Source: Catalinimonas alkaloidigena (lineage in GTDB: Bacteria > Bacteroidota > Bacteroidia > Cytophagales > Cyclobacteriaceae). Taken from it: DNA of 64,000 bases. Where the stretch lies: positions 5,585,001 to 5,649,000 of the forward strand of contig NZ_JAQFIL010000001.1 of the NCBI RefSeq assembly GCF_029504655.1, given 5' to 3'. A model generated the notes under the pieces. That model was not told the DNA's origin, did not search any database, and saw nothing but the letters and a program-made list of their open reading frames with translations. Below, in pieces: positions 1 to 9,663 of the stretch. Numbering within the stretch: the stretch's first letter is position 1; every line of letters starts with the position of its first letter. The translations under genes and the position numbers were made by a program.

Positions 1-1355
1 AGCACACCAGTAAAATCCAGTCGTCTCCATTCGGTCCAGCCCTGTATACCCTGCATATAGAGTGCAAGCCACTTTTGCTCACCGATAGACTGTTTCCAGT
101 TCGCAGGATCATAAGGAGCCTGGTTGGAATAGTAGTTTTCTATGGTAGCTGCATCAAGTACATCGCCACCTTGCGCTGCCCAATACTCCATAGAGGCAGT
201 AATGGCCTGATTGTAATAAGTTGCGGCATCACCCCCTATGAACCCTCTGGCAGCGGCTTCGGCCATAGTAAACAGTACTTCGGCATAATCCATGTACACC
301 CCGGGAGCCTCAGCACTCAGTACTTCTTCACTGGGCTGAGACACCGCGCTGTTAGGAATGGCCCCTGCCTGTGCCTGGCTAAGGCCATAGGTAAGGCCCA
401 CGTACTCACCACTGGCATTAGGCGCAGCATAGTAATCAATGCGAGGGTCATTGTTTTCTTTTAAATAATCAATGAGGGGCTCACTTGCAGCAAAATCCGC
501 TCTTGTTTTACGGTCCTCATTCAGTGGATTGTTATTGGGTACGGAGGTCATGTAACGCAGCAGTGCGTTATCATCATTGCTACTGAAAACACCGGCTTGC
601 ACAGCTTCTTCAATTGCTGCTGAAGCCATATCAGGAGCTACATCGGCCATCCTGATCGCTACCCTCATTTTTAAGGAATTGGCAAACTTTTTCCATTTTT
701 CCATATCCCCATCGTAGATCAGGTCACCGGTTACGAAGCCCGGCTCGCTTACGTTGATCATACTGTTCGCCTCTGTCAGTTCTGCCAGCAGGTCGGTATA
801 AATTTCTTCCTGAGGCGTATAAGCAGGGCTTACCTGATCTGCCCCCTGAAGGGCTTCTTCGTAAGGTACATCCCCCCATATATCCGTGATAATCTGAAAC
901 ATCCAGGCTTTCATGATTTTGGCTACTGCAATCTGGTTTTCAGTACCACCGTAAGCTGAAAAGTCGGTAGGGCGCTCCTGATTAAGGCGGATAATTTCCT
1001 GTAGATCGCGGATACCGCCGCCATTAGGATCTCCCGCCAGGGCAGCATCTCTGCCGGCATAGTAGTATAACCAATAGTTATTATTGACCCCCTGACGAAG
1101 CTGATAGCGGCTCTCATCCGTGTATTCATTGGCAGCCCAGTACTGAGCGTACAACATACCGAAACGTCCATTATGCCACTCATCCCAAATGTGGTCCATC
1201 AACTGCTTTTGCGCAGAAGTCAGCAGCGAAGTAGTGGGTACTACCGGTGGCTGGTTGGGATCAGTATTCATTTCCTCAAAATCCTCGCAGGCGCTCACAC
1301 TAAACATGAGCGTAGCCAGGACCAATATTTTGATAGGATTTACTATATATTTCAT
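1..1355 (-). CDS. SusD/RagB-family nutrient-binding lipoprotein (partial)
   Basis: This gene runs off the left edge, so only the first 451 codons are visible. The ATG at 1355 gives a lipoprotein signal peptide ending VSAC, with Cys23 as the lipidated residue. It is followed by a helical SusD_2-type protein containing NTDPNQP near the mature N-terminus, typical of this subgroup. SusD-like proteins sit on the outer membrane surface and bind oligosaccharides or other nutrients for the partner SusC channel. The start lies 14 bases after the stop of the SusC gene at 1370, so the two form one transcription unit. The family is clear; the substrate cannot be told from sequence. Confidence 0.9.
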   Translation of the reverse strand, partial: MKYIVNPIKILVLATLMFSVSACEDFEEMNTDPNQPPVVPTTSLLTSAQKQLMDHIWDEWHNGRFGMLYAQYWAANEYTDESRYQLRQGVNNNYWLYYYAGRDAALAGDPNGGGIRDLQEIIRLNQERPTDFSAYGGTENQIAVAKIMKAWMFQIITDIWGDVPYEEALQGADQVSPAYTPQEEIYTDLLAELTEANSMINVSEPGFVTGDLIYDGDMEKWKKFANSLKMRVAIRMADVAPDMASAAIEEAVQAGVFSSNDDNALLRYMTSVPNNNPLNEDRKTRADFAASEPLIDYLKENNDPRIDYYAAPNASGEYVGLTYGLSQAQAGAIPNSAVSQPSEEVLSAEAPGVYMDYAEVLFTMAEAAARGFIGGDAATYYNQAITASMEYWAAQGGDVLDAATIENYYSNQAPYDPANWKQSIGEQKWLALYMQGIQGWTEWRRLDFTGV

Positions 1356-1369
1356 CGTTGTGAGCATTA

Positions 1370-4300
1370 TTAAAGGTCAAAGCTTAAGTTGAATCCCCAG
1401 GATCTGATGGAAGGTAGCTGAGCGCCTTCTATGCCCTGAATATTGTTTGAACTAAGGGTAGACTCAGGGTCCAGATGGGGTAAGTTTTTGTACAGAATTG
1501 CCAGGTTACGCCCTACCAAAGAAAGTGTTATGTTTTTGAAAGGACTGTTTTCCAATACACTATTGGGTAAGGTATAGCCTAAAGTAACTTCGCGAAGCTT
1601 AATAAAGCTTCCGTCATATACATGCGCCGCATCTCTTCCATATAGTCCCTGGAAATAGTTAATGGCTGGCAGGCGGGTTGTATTGGTTTCGTACTCGGGG
1701 TTTTCCGCAGTACCTACATTGACTACGCCTTCTGCAACCACTCCCAATTCTCTGACATTTCCATCTACTGTTTCCTGCAGCATGCCGCTGTATTTTCCAA
1801 ACATATTGGTAATAGAGAATATATCGGAGCCTTTTCTTCCGTCTACCAGTACACTGGCACTGATGCCTTTGAAACTAAAACTATTGGTAATACCGCCTGT
1901 CCAGTCGGGCATGGCATTACCTAAAGGCACCTGCTCACTGGTTACAGCATAAGTTCCACTGGGATTTATAATCTTGTTTCCTTCATCATCATACATAAAG
2001 TCAAAACCCATAATAGCTCCGTAAGGCTCGCCCTCACGTGCTACTACACTTACAGAAAAAGGAGCATTGGCCAGCGTATAGGTATCTATTCCTTCAGCCA
2101 GTTCCACAATTTTGTTTCTGTTCCTGGCCCAGTTTACAATGATATCCCACTGAAAGTTTTCAGTCTCCACCGGCGTAGCTCTCAGTTGTAATTCAACGCC
2201 TTTATTAGTAACCTCACCAGCGTTAATAATCTGTGAGCCGTAACCGGTAGCTCCAGAAACATCCACAGTAAAGATCTGGTCGGTACTGACTGAACTGTAG
2301 TAGGTTACGTCAAGCCCTATCCGGTTACTGAAGAAACGCAGATCGGTTCCTACCTCCCAGGAGCGGGTGATTTCAGGTTTCAGTAGCGGATTATTAAGCG
2401 CATTAGGCACGGTAAACCTGGGGTCCGTCCCGAAACTTTCTTTAGGCGCGTAAGTCAAGGCCAGGCGATAAGGGTCAGTATCATTACCCACCTGTGCCCA
2501 ACCAGCTCTCAATTTACCGTAAGAAAGGATGCTGCTATTTACCAGAGGTTCAAGCTCAGAGAATACAAAGCTACCTGATACCGACGGGTAGAGGTAAGAA
2601 TTGTTATCTACCGGTAAAGTAGATGACCAGTCATTACGCAGTGTAAAATCCGCGTATAGCATATCTCTGAAACCTATTGAGGCGTTCCCAAACACACTGT
2701 TGATCTGTCTTTCTTCGTAGTAGTCATCTATCAGTACTGAACCTACGGAGTTGATCAGGCTATAAAAGTCAGGCACGTTGAGCCCCCCCTGGGTGGTTCC
2801 TACATTACGGTTATAAGAATTATACCGGATATTTCCTCCTACAAAGGCATTCAGGGTAAACTCTTCGTTGATTCTTTTGTCAAATGTCAGAATCAGGTCC
2901 GCATTGGTTTCTTTCACCTCACGTATACCTTCTGAATATTCGGGTATCGCCTGTGACCCTACCGCTATTCGCTCTTCTCTTCTGTCAGTGTAGTAGTCTG
3001 TCATCAGCCTACCTGTAAGATTAAGCCAGTCTGTGAAGTCGTAGCTCATTGAAAAGTTTCCAAAAAGACGCTCGCGGTTGTCATTCTGGTAGTTTTCGTA
3101 ACGCGTCCAGTATGGATTATCAGAATATTTGGGGGTAAGGTCAGTGGGGCTGGTAATGTTCCAGGTCCTTTGAATACCTTCAGATGTTTTGTAGGTACGC
3201 AACTTATCCATGCTCATCTGGCGGTGACTCCACTGGTTGAACTGTTGCATTACGTTGTTTCCGTCATAACCAGTCCCTGGTCTACCCATCGCGCTATTTA
3301 CTACATAATTGGCAGATACAGATGTGGTTAGTTTATCGGTAAGCTTGGCAGAACCGGAAAAGCTTAGGGTATTCCTTTTCAACTCACTGTTGGGCAATAC
3401 AAAATTCTGGTTCACATTTGTGTAAGATAGCCTGAAGGTAGCTACATCATTACCACCGGAGAAAGCGATGTTGTTATTAAGTGTAACCCCGGTATCAAAA
3501 AAGTTTTCAATATTATCAGGATGTGCTACCCAGGGTGTCCTTAAACCATAGTCAGGATCACCTTCGTAAAAGCTATACCACTGCCTCACGGGACGTCCAT
3601 CCAGACGAGGCCCCCAGCTTTCGTCAAAGGCAAAATAGGCTACATCTTCTCCTTCATACTGGGTAAAAGGGCCATTACCTCCACCATATTCATTCTGGTA
3701 GTTGGGCAACACAAAAACTTCGTCTAAGGTGACGCTTGAGTTTACACTTACACCTATACCTTGCTGGTTTTCACCTTTTTTGGTAGTAATCAGAATTACA
3801 CCATTGGCAGCACGGGTACCATATAGCGCTGCTGCACTGGGGCCTTTCAGCACTGAGATAGACTTAATATCGTCAGGATTTATGTCCTGTGCCATGTTAC
3901 CGTAATCATATCCACCACTACCTCTGGCCTGGTCGGTAGAGGTAAAGTTTGAGTTATCTATCGGAACACCATCTACTACAAATAAGGGTTGGTTATTTCC
4001 CGCTACTGAATTGATTCCACGGATCAGGATACGAGATGAACCACCCATGTTACCGGAAGCACCATTGACCTGTACTCCGGCGACACGACCTGAAAGAGAA
4101 TTCACAACGTTAAGCTCTCGGGCTTTGGTAATACTTTCTCCTTCAATTTCCTGTACTGAGTAACCCAGCGCCCGCTCATCACGCTCAATGCCTAATGCAG
4201 TAACCACTACTTCGGAAAGCTGCTGCGTATCCGGTGCAAGCTGTACATCAATATTGGAGCGATTGCCAATAGCGACTGTCTGGGTACGATATCCAATAAA

Positions 4301-4552
4301 AGAAAAAGATAGTGAATCAGCGGCTGTCGAAGCGTTGACCCGGTAGTTTCCATCCAGATCCGTCACTGTTCCCTGAGTAGTTCCTTTTACGATCACATTA
4401 ACCCCTGGTAAGGGCTCACCTTCTTCCGAACTCACTTGTCCGGTAATCACCTGCTGTGCCTGCGCTGACGAGCACAAAAATAAAAATGCCACTACTAGCA
4501 CGAAAATTTTCTGGACGTGTGTAGTGACAAAACTGGTACAATTAATTCCCAT
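1370..4552 (-). CDS. SusC/RagA-family TonB-linked outer membrane transporter
   Basis: This is a 1060-residue TonB-dependent transporter. The preferred ATG at 4552 is followed by a hydrophobic segment ending CSSAQAQ, a good signal peptide. A longer reading from 4609 puts 19 unlikely residues in front. Domains in order are a CarboxypepD_reg-like beta-sandwich (about residues 35-115, with the GEPLPGVNV motif), a TonB-box-like segment with LSEVVVTALG, a plug domain (about 130-250, with the LKGPSAAALYGTRAANGVI signature), and a long 22-stranded-type barrel to the C-terminus. SusC proteins import SusD-captured ligands with TonB/ExbB energy. The susD gene follows directly. No STN domain is present, so FecR/sigma signalling is not expected for this pair. 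Confidence 0.95.
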   Translation of the reverse strand: MGINCTSFVTTHVQKIFVLVVAFLFLCSSAQAQQVITGQVSSEEGEPLPGVNVIVKGTTQGTVTDLDGNYRVNASTAADSLSFSFIGYRTQTVAIGNRSNIDVQLAPDTQQLSEVVVTALGIERDERALGYSVQEIEGESITKARELNVVNSLSGRVAGVQVNGASGNMGGSSRILIRGINSVAGNNQPLFVVDGVPIDNSNFTSTDQARGSGGYDYGNMAQDINPDDIKSISVLKGPSAAALYGTRAANGVILITTKKGENQQGIGVSVNSSVTLDEVFVLPNYQNEYGGGNGPFTQYEGEDVAYFAFDESWGPRLDGRPVRQWYSFYEGDPDYGLRTPWVAHPDNIENFFDTGVTLNNNIAFSGGNDVATFRLSYTNVNQNFVLPNSELKRNTLSFSGSAKLTDKLTTSVSANYVVNSAMGRPGTGYDGNNVMQQFNQWSHRQMSMDKLRTYKTSEGIQRTWNITSPTDLTPKYSDNPYWTRYENYQNDNRERLFGNFSMSYDFTDWLNLTGRLMTDYYTDRREERIAVGSQAIPEYSEGIREVKETNADLILTFDKRINEEFTLNAFVGGNIRYNSYNRNVGTTQGGLNVPDFYSLINSVGSVLIDDYYEERQINSVFGNASIGFRDMLYADFTLRNDWSSTLPVDNNSYLYPSVSGSFVFSELEPLVNSSILSYGKLRAGWAQVGNDTDPYRLALTYAPKESFGTDPRFTVPNALNNPLLKPEITRSWEVGTDLRFFSNRIGLDVTYYSSVSTDQIFTVDVSGATGYGSQIINAGEVTNKGVELQLRATPVETENFQWDIIVNWARNRNKIVELAEGIDTYTLANAPFSVSVVAREGEPYGAIMGFDFMYDDEGNKIINPSGTYAVTSEQVPLGNAMPDWTGGITNSFSFKGISASVLVDGRKGSDIFSITNMFGKYSGMLQETVDGNVRELGVVAEGVVNVGTAENPEYETNTTRLPAINYFQGLYGRDAAHVYDGSFIKLREVTLGYTLPNSVLENSPFKNITLSLVGRNLAILYKNLPHLDPESTLSSNNIQGIEGAQLPSIRSWGFNLSFDL

Positions 4553-4609
4553 AGCAACACAATTTATCTGTAAAAAAATAGAAATGAATGCAAGCTTGAA
4601 GGGCAGCAA

Positions 4610-5050
4610 AAAAATTATTGAACTACAAAAAAATTGTCATGGCAGATCAAAAATTAGCAAAAACTACTGCGCCATTATCATCAATAAAAATTAAAGGATT
4701 ACTTTATAATCAATATTTATTAATTTTTCAAGTTTTTGAAAAGAAAAATGGAGTTCCATACTTTATGATTTGATGACCGATTGCAAAACATATATTCTTT
4801 GTATCTATTGATCTGATCAAATTGTTATGAATTAGCTTGATTTTTTTTTGACACTTAAAAAAACACAAGTCATTTCTTTTCATATGGTACAAACTGTATG
4901 TGAAGCGACTTTTGAGAAAAGACCATATTTCACCTTAAATACTTACTTTTTCAGATGAAAATTAGTAAGATATTTTCGCTGCCATTGGAACTATAGAAAT
5001 CCAAATATTTTAAAGTTGCTGCTTAATTTTCTTGAGGTCTTATATTTAGC
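4610..5050. other. AT-rich intergenic region upstream of susC
   Basis: This gene-free stretch lies between the SusC gene and the small regulatory-domain protein gene, both on the minus strand. It is strongly A+T rich and must hold the susC promoter. I looked for the Bacteroidota -7 element (TAnnTTTG, read on the minus strand as CAAAnnTA) and found several near misses but no exact match. No tRNA, small ORF or convincing RNA structure was seen. Confidence 0.5.
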
Positions 5051-5063
5051 ATTGCGGAGCAGG

Positions 5064-5098
5064 CAAAAAAAGTGAAGTAGAATATGCTCCACTTCACT
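5064..5098 (-). terminator. Rho-independent terminator of the 5131-5436 gene
   Basis: The arms AGTGAAGT (5071-5078) and ACTTCACT (5091-5098) form a hairpin. On the minus strand it is followed by a run of seven U residues (the A run at 5064-5071). It lies 33 bases beyond the stop codon of the minus-strand gene, so that gene is probably transcribed separately from susC. Confidence 0.75.
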
Positions 5099-5130
5099 GC
5101 TATTTATCGTATTGAATTTACAATACACTA

Positions 5131-5436
5131 TTATTCTTCCTGTAACTGAACATTGATTGTACTTCGCCCTCCAATCGCAACTTTTTGGGTCTTATATCCT
5201 AAACTGGAGAAAACAAGGGTATCAGCTTCACCTCCTACTTCCAGGCTATAATTACCCTGCATATTGGTAACAGTCCCCTGGTTAGAGCTTTGCACGCTCA
5301 CATCTACCCCTGGCAAAGGATCTCCACCTGAAGTTACTTTACCGCTAATCGTAGCCTCCGGTACCATCGTAAAAGCAAAAATGGCCATTAGCATTGCGAT
5401 AAATGTTACTGAAAAAAAACCTACTGACTTCTTCAT
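5131..5436 (-). CDS. Small secreted protein made of one CarboxypepD_reg-like domain
   Basis: This 101-residue protein consists of a signal peptide and a single carboxypeptidase-regulatory-like beta-sandwich. It carries the motifs SGGDPLPGVDVSVQSSNQG and VFSSLGYKTQKV. This is the domain that starts SusC/RagA transporters, and it closely resembles residues 35-115 of the SusC encoded just downstream (1370-4552). There is no plug or barrel. The start at the MKKSVGFF methionine (5436) is preferred over the upstream in-frame codon at 5460 because it gives a standard signal peptide. The protein should be periplasmic or surface-associated. Its function is unknown; it could be a remnant of a SusC gene duplication or a free-standing adaptor domain. 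Its own terminator follows. Confidence 0.8.
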   Translation of the reverse strand: MKKSVGFFSVTFIAMLMAIFAFTMVPEATISGKVTSGGDPLPGVDVSVQSSNQGTVTNMQGNYSLEVGGEADTLVFSSLGYKTQKVAIGGRSTINVQLQEE

Positions 5437-5545
5437 ACTATCTCCCTGGGTTAAGTTCAAAAAGTAAATTGTACTGGTAACATAAGGGCATGAATCGCTT
5501 AAATGTTCAATTGATTACAGAAAAAGCAATTTTAGGTAGATAAGG

Positions 5546-6574
5546 CTATCGGGAGTAATAATGTTTTATCACTTCCTCAGTTGACTTCTCCTGGGGGGTG
5601 AAATCTGTCTCCCAACGATTCCAGCGGCTCTCACGGTTCACGAATGGGTACCATTTCCAAAGAAAGCCTCCGGCAAACCAGGGCTGATGCCAAAAAGCCT
5701 GATAAAGTGCTTCGTAAGCAGTTTCCTGCGCTTTCATATTTTTTACCAGCCCTTTCTCTTCATTGTGCCAGTGTCCGCGCGAGGCAAAATCAGCGCTACG
5801 ATATCCGTATTCGGTAAGTAAGATAGGCTTATTATATTCTTCTCTTACTTCATCAATGAGTTCCATGGGCGCTTCCCAGTGGTCCAGAAGTTCTTTTACG
5901 GAAGGATTTTTCTTATCAGAAAGCGGAAAATAAGCGTCTATGCCTATATAATCCAGTTCATCCCAAAAAGCCACGTGCTCAAAATTATCCCAATTGGCTG
6001 CATATGTCAGCTGACCGGAGTAGCGTTCCCTGATTCGCCTGCTTAAGTTTCGCCAGAAGTCAGGGCGCTCACGAGCAGGTATACGATACTCTGTGCCTAT
6101 ACATATCATCTCTACATTTTCACTCACAGCTATATCGGTCATGATATCCAGATATTCGGTATAGGATTGCTCCCACTGCTGCCACTCTTCTTCGGTCTTT
6201 AGGTCAAAATCACCGGGCCAGCCCTGACGTCTGATCCATACGTGTGGTTTGAGCATCACCTTCAAGCCCAGATTTTTGGCATATCGTACAGTGTGCTCTA
6301 CGCCCGCTTTGGTTTCACCCCACCATTGCCGTGAGGTATCGTAGTTTATTTTAGGATCATTCTCATAAGAAAAGGCATAAGGCACAATGGCAATCCAATC
6401 CGCATTGATGTTGTTCACGCTTACCATTGCCTCCTGAGGAATAGAATCACGGGGTGCAACAAAGCACACACCATTAATTTTCTCCCCCTGGTACTGTTGG
6501 GATACACTCTCACAGGCCATTGCCCAAAAGGAAATAAGCAAAATAAGCAAAAATGTATGAGCAGGTTTAGTCAT
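5546..6574 (-). CDS. GH113-like glycoside hydrolase lipoprotein (putative beta-mannanase)
   Basis: This 342-residue lipoprotein has a signal peptide ending WAMAC (Cys21). The rest is one TIM barrel matching glycoside hydrolase family 113. Key features are VMLKPHVW (about 106-113), the acid/base glutamate in CIGTEYR (Glu162) and the nucleophile glutamate in LLTEYGYRS (Glu255). Also present are the YAANWD and IGIDAYFPLS strands of this retaining (clan GH-A) fold. Characterised GH113 enzymes cleave beta-1,4-mannan or related oligosaccharides; the exact substrate here is inferred only from the family. Its ATG overlaps the last base of the hemE stop codon (TAATG), implying translational coupling, although no metabolic link to heme is obvious. 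Confidence 0.88.
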   Translation of the reverse strand: MTKPAHTFLLILLISFWAMACESVSQQYQGEKINGVCFVAPRDSIPQEAMVSVNNINADWIAIVPYAFSYENDPKINYDTSRQWWGETKAGVEHTVRYAKNLGLKVMLKPHVWIRRQGWPGDFDLKTEEEWQQWEQSYTEYLDIMTDIAVSENVEMICIGTEYRIPARERPDFWRNLSRRIRERYSGQLTYAANWDNFEHVAFWDELDYIGIDAYFPLSDKKNPSVKELLDHWEAPMELIDEVREEYNKPILLTEYGYRSADFASRGHWHNEEKGLVKNMKAQETAYEALYQAFWHQPWFAGGFLWKWYPFVNRESRWNRWETDFTPQEKSTEEVIKHYYSR

Positions 6575-7620
6575 TATGCCAGGGTTCGCATTTCTGCGCT
6601 GTACTCTTTTACTACCTCTATAAAGCGTTTCACCTTTTCAGGATTGATATCAGGATATACCCCATGTCCCAGGTTTGCGATATGACGATAAGGACCAAAA
6701 GCTTCCAGCATCCTCTTTGTTTCTTGCTCAATTACTGAGTAATCCGCATAGAGCGTAGCCGGATCGAGATTACCCTGTAACACTTTTGTTTCGCCAAAAA
6801 GAGAACGCATTTGTGGTATATCCACATTCCAGTCCAGCCCTATGGTCTCACAAGATAGCCTGGGCATCGCAGGCATACTGGTAAATGCTCCTTTGGCAAA
6901 TACCGTTACCGGCACTTCTGTAATCGCGTCACAAATCCTGGAGATATAATATAGTGAAAAGTCAGCATATTGCTTTGTAGAAAGTATACCTGCCCAGGAA
7001 TCAAACACCTGTACCAGATCAGCACCTGCTTCAATCTGGGCTTTAAGGTAGGCAATGGTACTATCGGTAATCATTTGTAAAAGGCGATGCGCCAGTTCCG
7101 GCTCTTTGTACAGCATGGCACGAGGTTTTGAAAAAGTCTTACTGCCTGCGCCTTCCACCATATAGGCAAAGATGGTCCAGGGTGCTCCGGCAAAGCCAAT
7201 GATGGGTACCCTGCCATTTAGCTCACGCTTGGTAACTTTGATGGCTTCCGGGGTGTAGGCAAGGTCGCCGGAAATATCAGCTACTTTTAATTGGTTAATA
7301 TCCGAAGCTGAATTTACAGTTTTGGGAAAATAGGGACCTTTTTTCTCCACCATTTCATAAGGAAGGCCCATAGCCTCAGGAATGACCAATATGTCAGAGA
7401 AAATAATGGCAGCGTCTACCCCCAAAAGATCTACCGGTTGAATAGTCACCTCCGCGGCCCGCTCAGGATCTTTGACCAGCTCTACAAATCCCTTCATCTT
7501 TTCTCTAACCGCTCTGTATTCCGGCAGTATTCTGCCTGCCTGCCGCATCAGCCACACTGGCGTTCGCTCCGTTTTCTCTCCCCGAATTGTTCTGAGTAAT
7601 AAGTCGTTCTTTAATTGCAT
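6574..7620 (-). CDS. hemE: Uroporphyrinogen decarboxylase HemE
   Basis: HemE removes four carboxylates from uroporphyrinogen III to give coproporphyrinogen III in cytoplasmic heme synthesis. The 348-residue protein shows the family signature [10 protein letters not shown] (residues 21-30), whose arginines bind substrate. It also has the catalytic aspartate in [14 protein letters not shown], then YMVEGAGSK and the C-terminal NLGHGVYPD signature. The ATG at 7620 is chosen over the TTG two codons upstream because it gives the usual [11 protein letters not shown]-terminus. Length is normal for the family. The downstream GH113 gene overlaps its stop by one base. Confidence 0.97.
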   Translation of the reverse strand: MQLKNDLLLRTIRGEKTERTPVWLMRQAGRILPEYRAVREKMKGFVELVKDPERAAEVTIQPVDLLGVDAAIIFSDILVIPEAMGLPYEMVEKKGPYFPKTVNSASDINQLKVADISGDLAYTPEAIKVTKRELNGRVPIIGFAGAPWTIFAYMVEGAGSKTFSKPRAMLYKEPELAHRLLQMITDSTIAYLKAQIEAGADLVQVFDSWAGILSTKQYADFSLYYISRICDAITEVPVTVFAKGAFTSMPAMPRLSCETIGLDWNVDIPQMRSLFGETKVLQGNLDPATLYADYSVIEQETKRMLEAFGPYRHIANLGHGVYPDINPEKVKRFIEVVKEYSAEMRTLA

Positions 7621-7698
7621 GCTCAAAAATAGAAGTTTAAGCCCATTGGAAAATAGTTTGAGAGTAAAAGTTTAAAGTTCGTCGTGCTAAAATTTTAG

Positions 7699-7792
7699 GG
7701 TTCTTGGTGTTGTAGTATTAGGGTGTTATGGTTTTTTATAATAAGCCTTTATACTAACACCCTAACACTATCGTACTATAACATCAAGAACC
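7699..7792. repeat. Imperfect long inverted repeat upstream of the aldehyde dehydrogenase gene
   Basis: The left arm (about 7699-7731, beginning GGTTCTTGGTGTTGTAGTA) and the right arm (about 7754-7792, ending TCAAGAACC) are imperfect reverse complements. They could fold into a stem of more than 30 pairs with a central AT-rich loop. The repeat lies between the divergent hemE and aldehyde dehydrogenase genes. It is followed by a C8 homopolymer (7801-7808) and by a run of imperfect TTGT-containing short repeats (7811-7849). It could be an interspersed palindromic repeat or a small non-autonomous element. I see no target-site duplication that would prove mobility. Confidence 0.65.
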
Positions 7793-7882
7793 ATAACAAT
7801 CCCCCCCCTGTTCATTGTTCTTTGTACATTGTATATTGCTCGTTGTATAGCGTCTCATTTTTAAACAACAAAATTATTTTTT

Positions 7883-9250
7883 ATGTCAATACAAAGTATC
7901 AATCCTCTTACTAATAAAGTGCTCAAGGAATTTGAAGCACATACCGACGCACAGATAGAAGAAATACTACAGACTGCTGACAGTACCTATCGTAAATGGC
8001 GAAAGTTTAGCTTTGAAGAAAGAAGTAAACTAATGCACAAAGCGGCCAATGTGCTGCGCTCTAATAAAAACAAGTATGCCCAGATCATGACGGATGAAAT
8101 GGGAAAAACAAAAAAAGAAGCCGTCGCCGAAGTTGACAAGTGCGCGCTGTGCTGCGATTACTATGCTAACAATGCGGCCCGGTTTCTGGCGGATGAACCT
8201 TTGGAAATTGATCAGGGGGAAGCTTATATCGCTTACGACCCTATCGGTACCGTGCTGGCCATTATGCCCTGGAATTTTCCTTACTGGCAGGTCATCCGCT
8301 TTGCCGTTCCTACCCTGATGGCAGGCAATGTAGGCATACTAAAACATGCTTCTAACGTTCCACAATGCGCATTAGCGCTGGAAGAAGTCTTCCGTGAAGC
8401 AGGCTTCCCCCAGGGCTGTTTTCAGTCACTGCTGATCCCTAGCAAAAAAGTGGACAATTTACTGGCTGACAAGCGCATCAAAGCGGCTACGCTGACGGGT
8501 AGCGAAGGTGCCGGTAGCAAGGTTGCTGCCAAAGCAGGTAAGGAACTCAAGAAAACTGTACTGGAACTGGGAGGTAGTGATCCGTTTATCGTGCTGGCTG
8601 ATGCAGATATTGATAAAGCTGCTAGCACTGCTGCCAAAGCCCGTATGCTCAACTGCGGACAAAGCTGTATCGCTGCCAAACGCTTTATTGTGGTGCAGGA
8701 AGTCTATGAGCAGTTCATCAAAAAGTTCAAGCAGCAGATGTCATCTCTGAAGCAGGGTGACCCTAATGCAGATGGTGTGGATTATGGTCCAATGGCCAGA
8801 GAAGATCTGGCTGAAGAATTGTTAGAGCAGACCCAAAAATCAATTGACAAAGGAGCGGAAGTACTATTGGGAGGTGACAGACCGGATAAGGAGGGCGCTT
8901 TTTTTAATGCTACAATTTTGGCCAATGTAAAACCAGGCATGCCTGCTTATGAAGAAGAGCTGTTTGGCCCGGTAGCTTCGGTATTTAAAGTAAAAGATGA
9001 GGAGGAAGCCATACTCATTGCCAATGATTCTCCTTATGGGCTGGGCGGCTGTGTATGGACGCAGGACATTGAGAAAGGGAAAAATTTTGTAAGGCAGGTA
9101 GAATCCGGAGCGGTATACATCAACAAAATGACTGCTTCTCACCCTGCACTGCCTTTTGGCGGAGTCAAGATGTCGGGCTACGGCAGAGAGCTATCCCATT
9201 TGGGCATACGTGAGTTTGTGAACCAGAAGACCGTATGGATGGAGAAATGA
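7883..9250 (+). CDS. NAD(P)-dependent succinate-semialdehyde dehydrogenase-type enzyme
   Basis: This 455-residue aldehyde dehydrogenase begins [12 protein letters not shown], as in the Sad/YneI-type succinate-semialdehyde dehydrogenases. The catalytic thiol is Cys262 in [11 protein letters not shown] and the general base is Glu228 in LELGGSDPF. The cofactor-site PWNFPYWQ and the C-terminal [13 protein letters not shown] motif are intact. Such enzymes oxidise succinate semialdehyde (from 4-aminobutyrate or related routes) to succinate in the cytoplasm. No aminotransferase or other GABA gene is nearby, so the physiological aldehyde is inferred. The ATG at 7883 follows a long repeat-containing leader. 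Confidence 0.9.
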   Translation: MSIQSINPLTNKVLKEFEAHTDAQIEEILQTADSTYRKWRKFSFEERSKLMHKAANVLRSNKNKYAQIMTDEMGKTKKEAVAEVDKCALCCDYYANNAARFLADEPLEIDQGEAYIAYDPIGTVLAIMPWNFPYWQVIRFAVPTLMAGNVGILKHASNVPQCALALEEVFREAGFPQGCFQSLLIPSKKVDNLLADKRIKAATLTGSEGAGSKVAAKAGKELKKTVLELGGSDPFIVLADADIDKAASTAAKARMLNCGQSCIAAKRFIVVQEVYEQFIKKFKQQMSSLKQGDPNADGVDYGPMAREDLAEELLEQTQKSIDKGAEVLLGGDRPDKEGAFFNATILANVKPGMPAYEEELFGPVASVFKVKDEEEAILIANDSPYGLGGCVWTQDIEKGKNFVRQVESGAVYINKMTASHPALPFGGVKMSGYGRELSHLGIREFVNQKTVWMEK

Positions 9251-9663
9251 TTTAATGTTTAATGATGAATGAGTGATATGATATTGACGGCTCATTCATC
9301 ATTATTCACTACTCATCAACAAGCTATACCTGCATAGTTTCCTTACGCTTTTTTTTTGCTGCCGGGCATCACTATTCCAAAACCCTCCGGCACCTACAGG
9401 TCATCACCAAAAGCAATACGTGCCCGTCTGCGAAACTCTCATACCACGCCCCTTCTGGCGCACGTTTGAGTACAATGGAAACGCATGCTTCAGACACGAA
9501 TCCGCCCACTGGCTTCAGTATGCTACTGCCGCCATGGAATTGAAGCTTTTGAATCCATTCAGATTTTAAACCTGACAGTATCTGTAAGCTTAAGTTGAAA
9601 AAAACTTAAGTTTGTGACGAGCTTATTAAATCTATTTGGGGCACTTCTCCCTGTACAGGGGGC
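9251..9663. other. Gene-poor region with hairpins and a possible decayed coding fragment
   Basis: This stretch lies between two convergent genes and holds no convincing ORF. It starts with a perfect 13-bp inverted repeat (AATGATGAATGAG, 9261-9273, against 9291-9303). That repeat could end the upstream transcript but lacks a strong T run. A palindrome around 9589-9610 (CTTAAGTT/AACTTAAG) and a 12-bp palindrome CCCTGTACAGGG (9649-9660) follow. Between about 9370 and 9590 the minus strand has an open frame of about 75 codons without an ATG, in sequence more GC-rich than its surroundings. It may be a remnant of a lost gene, but I recognise no family. Confidence 0.4.
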
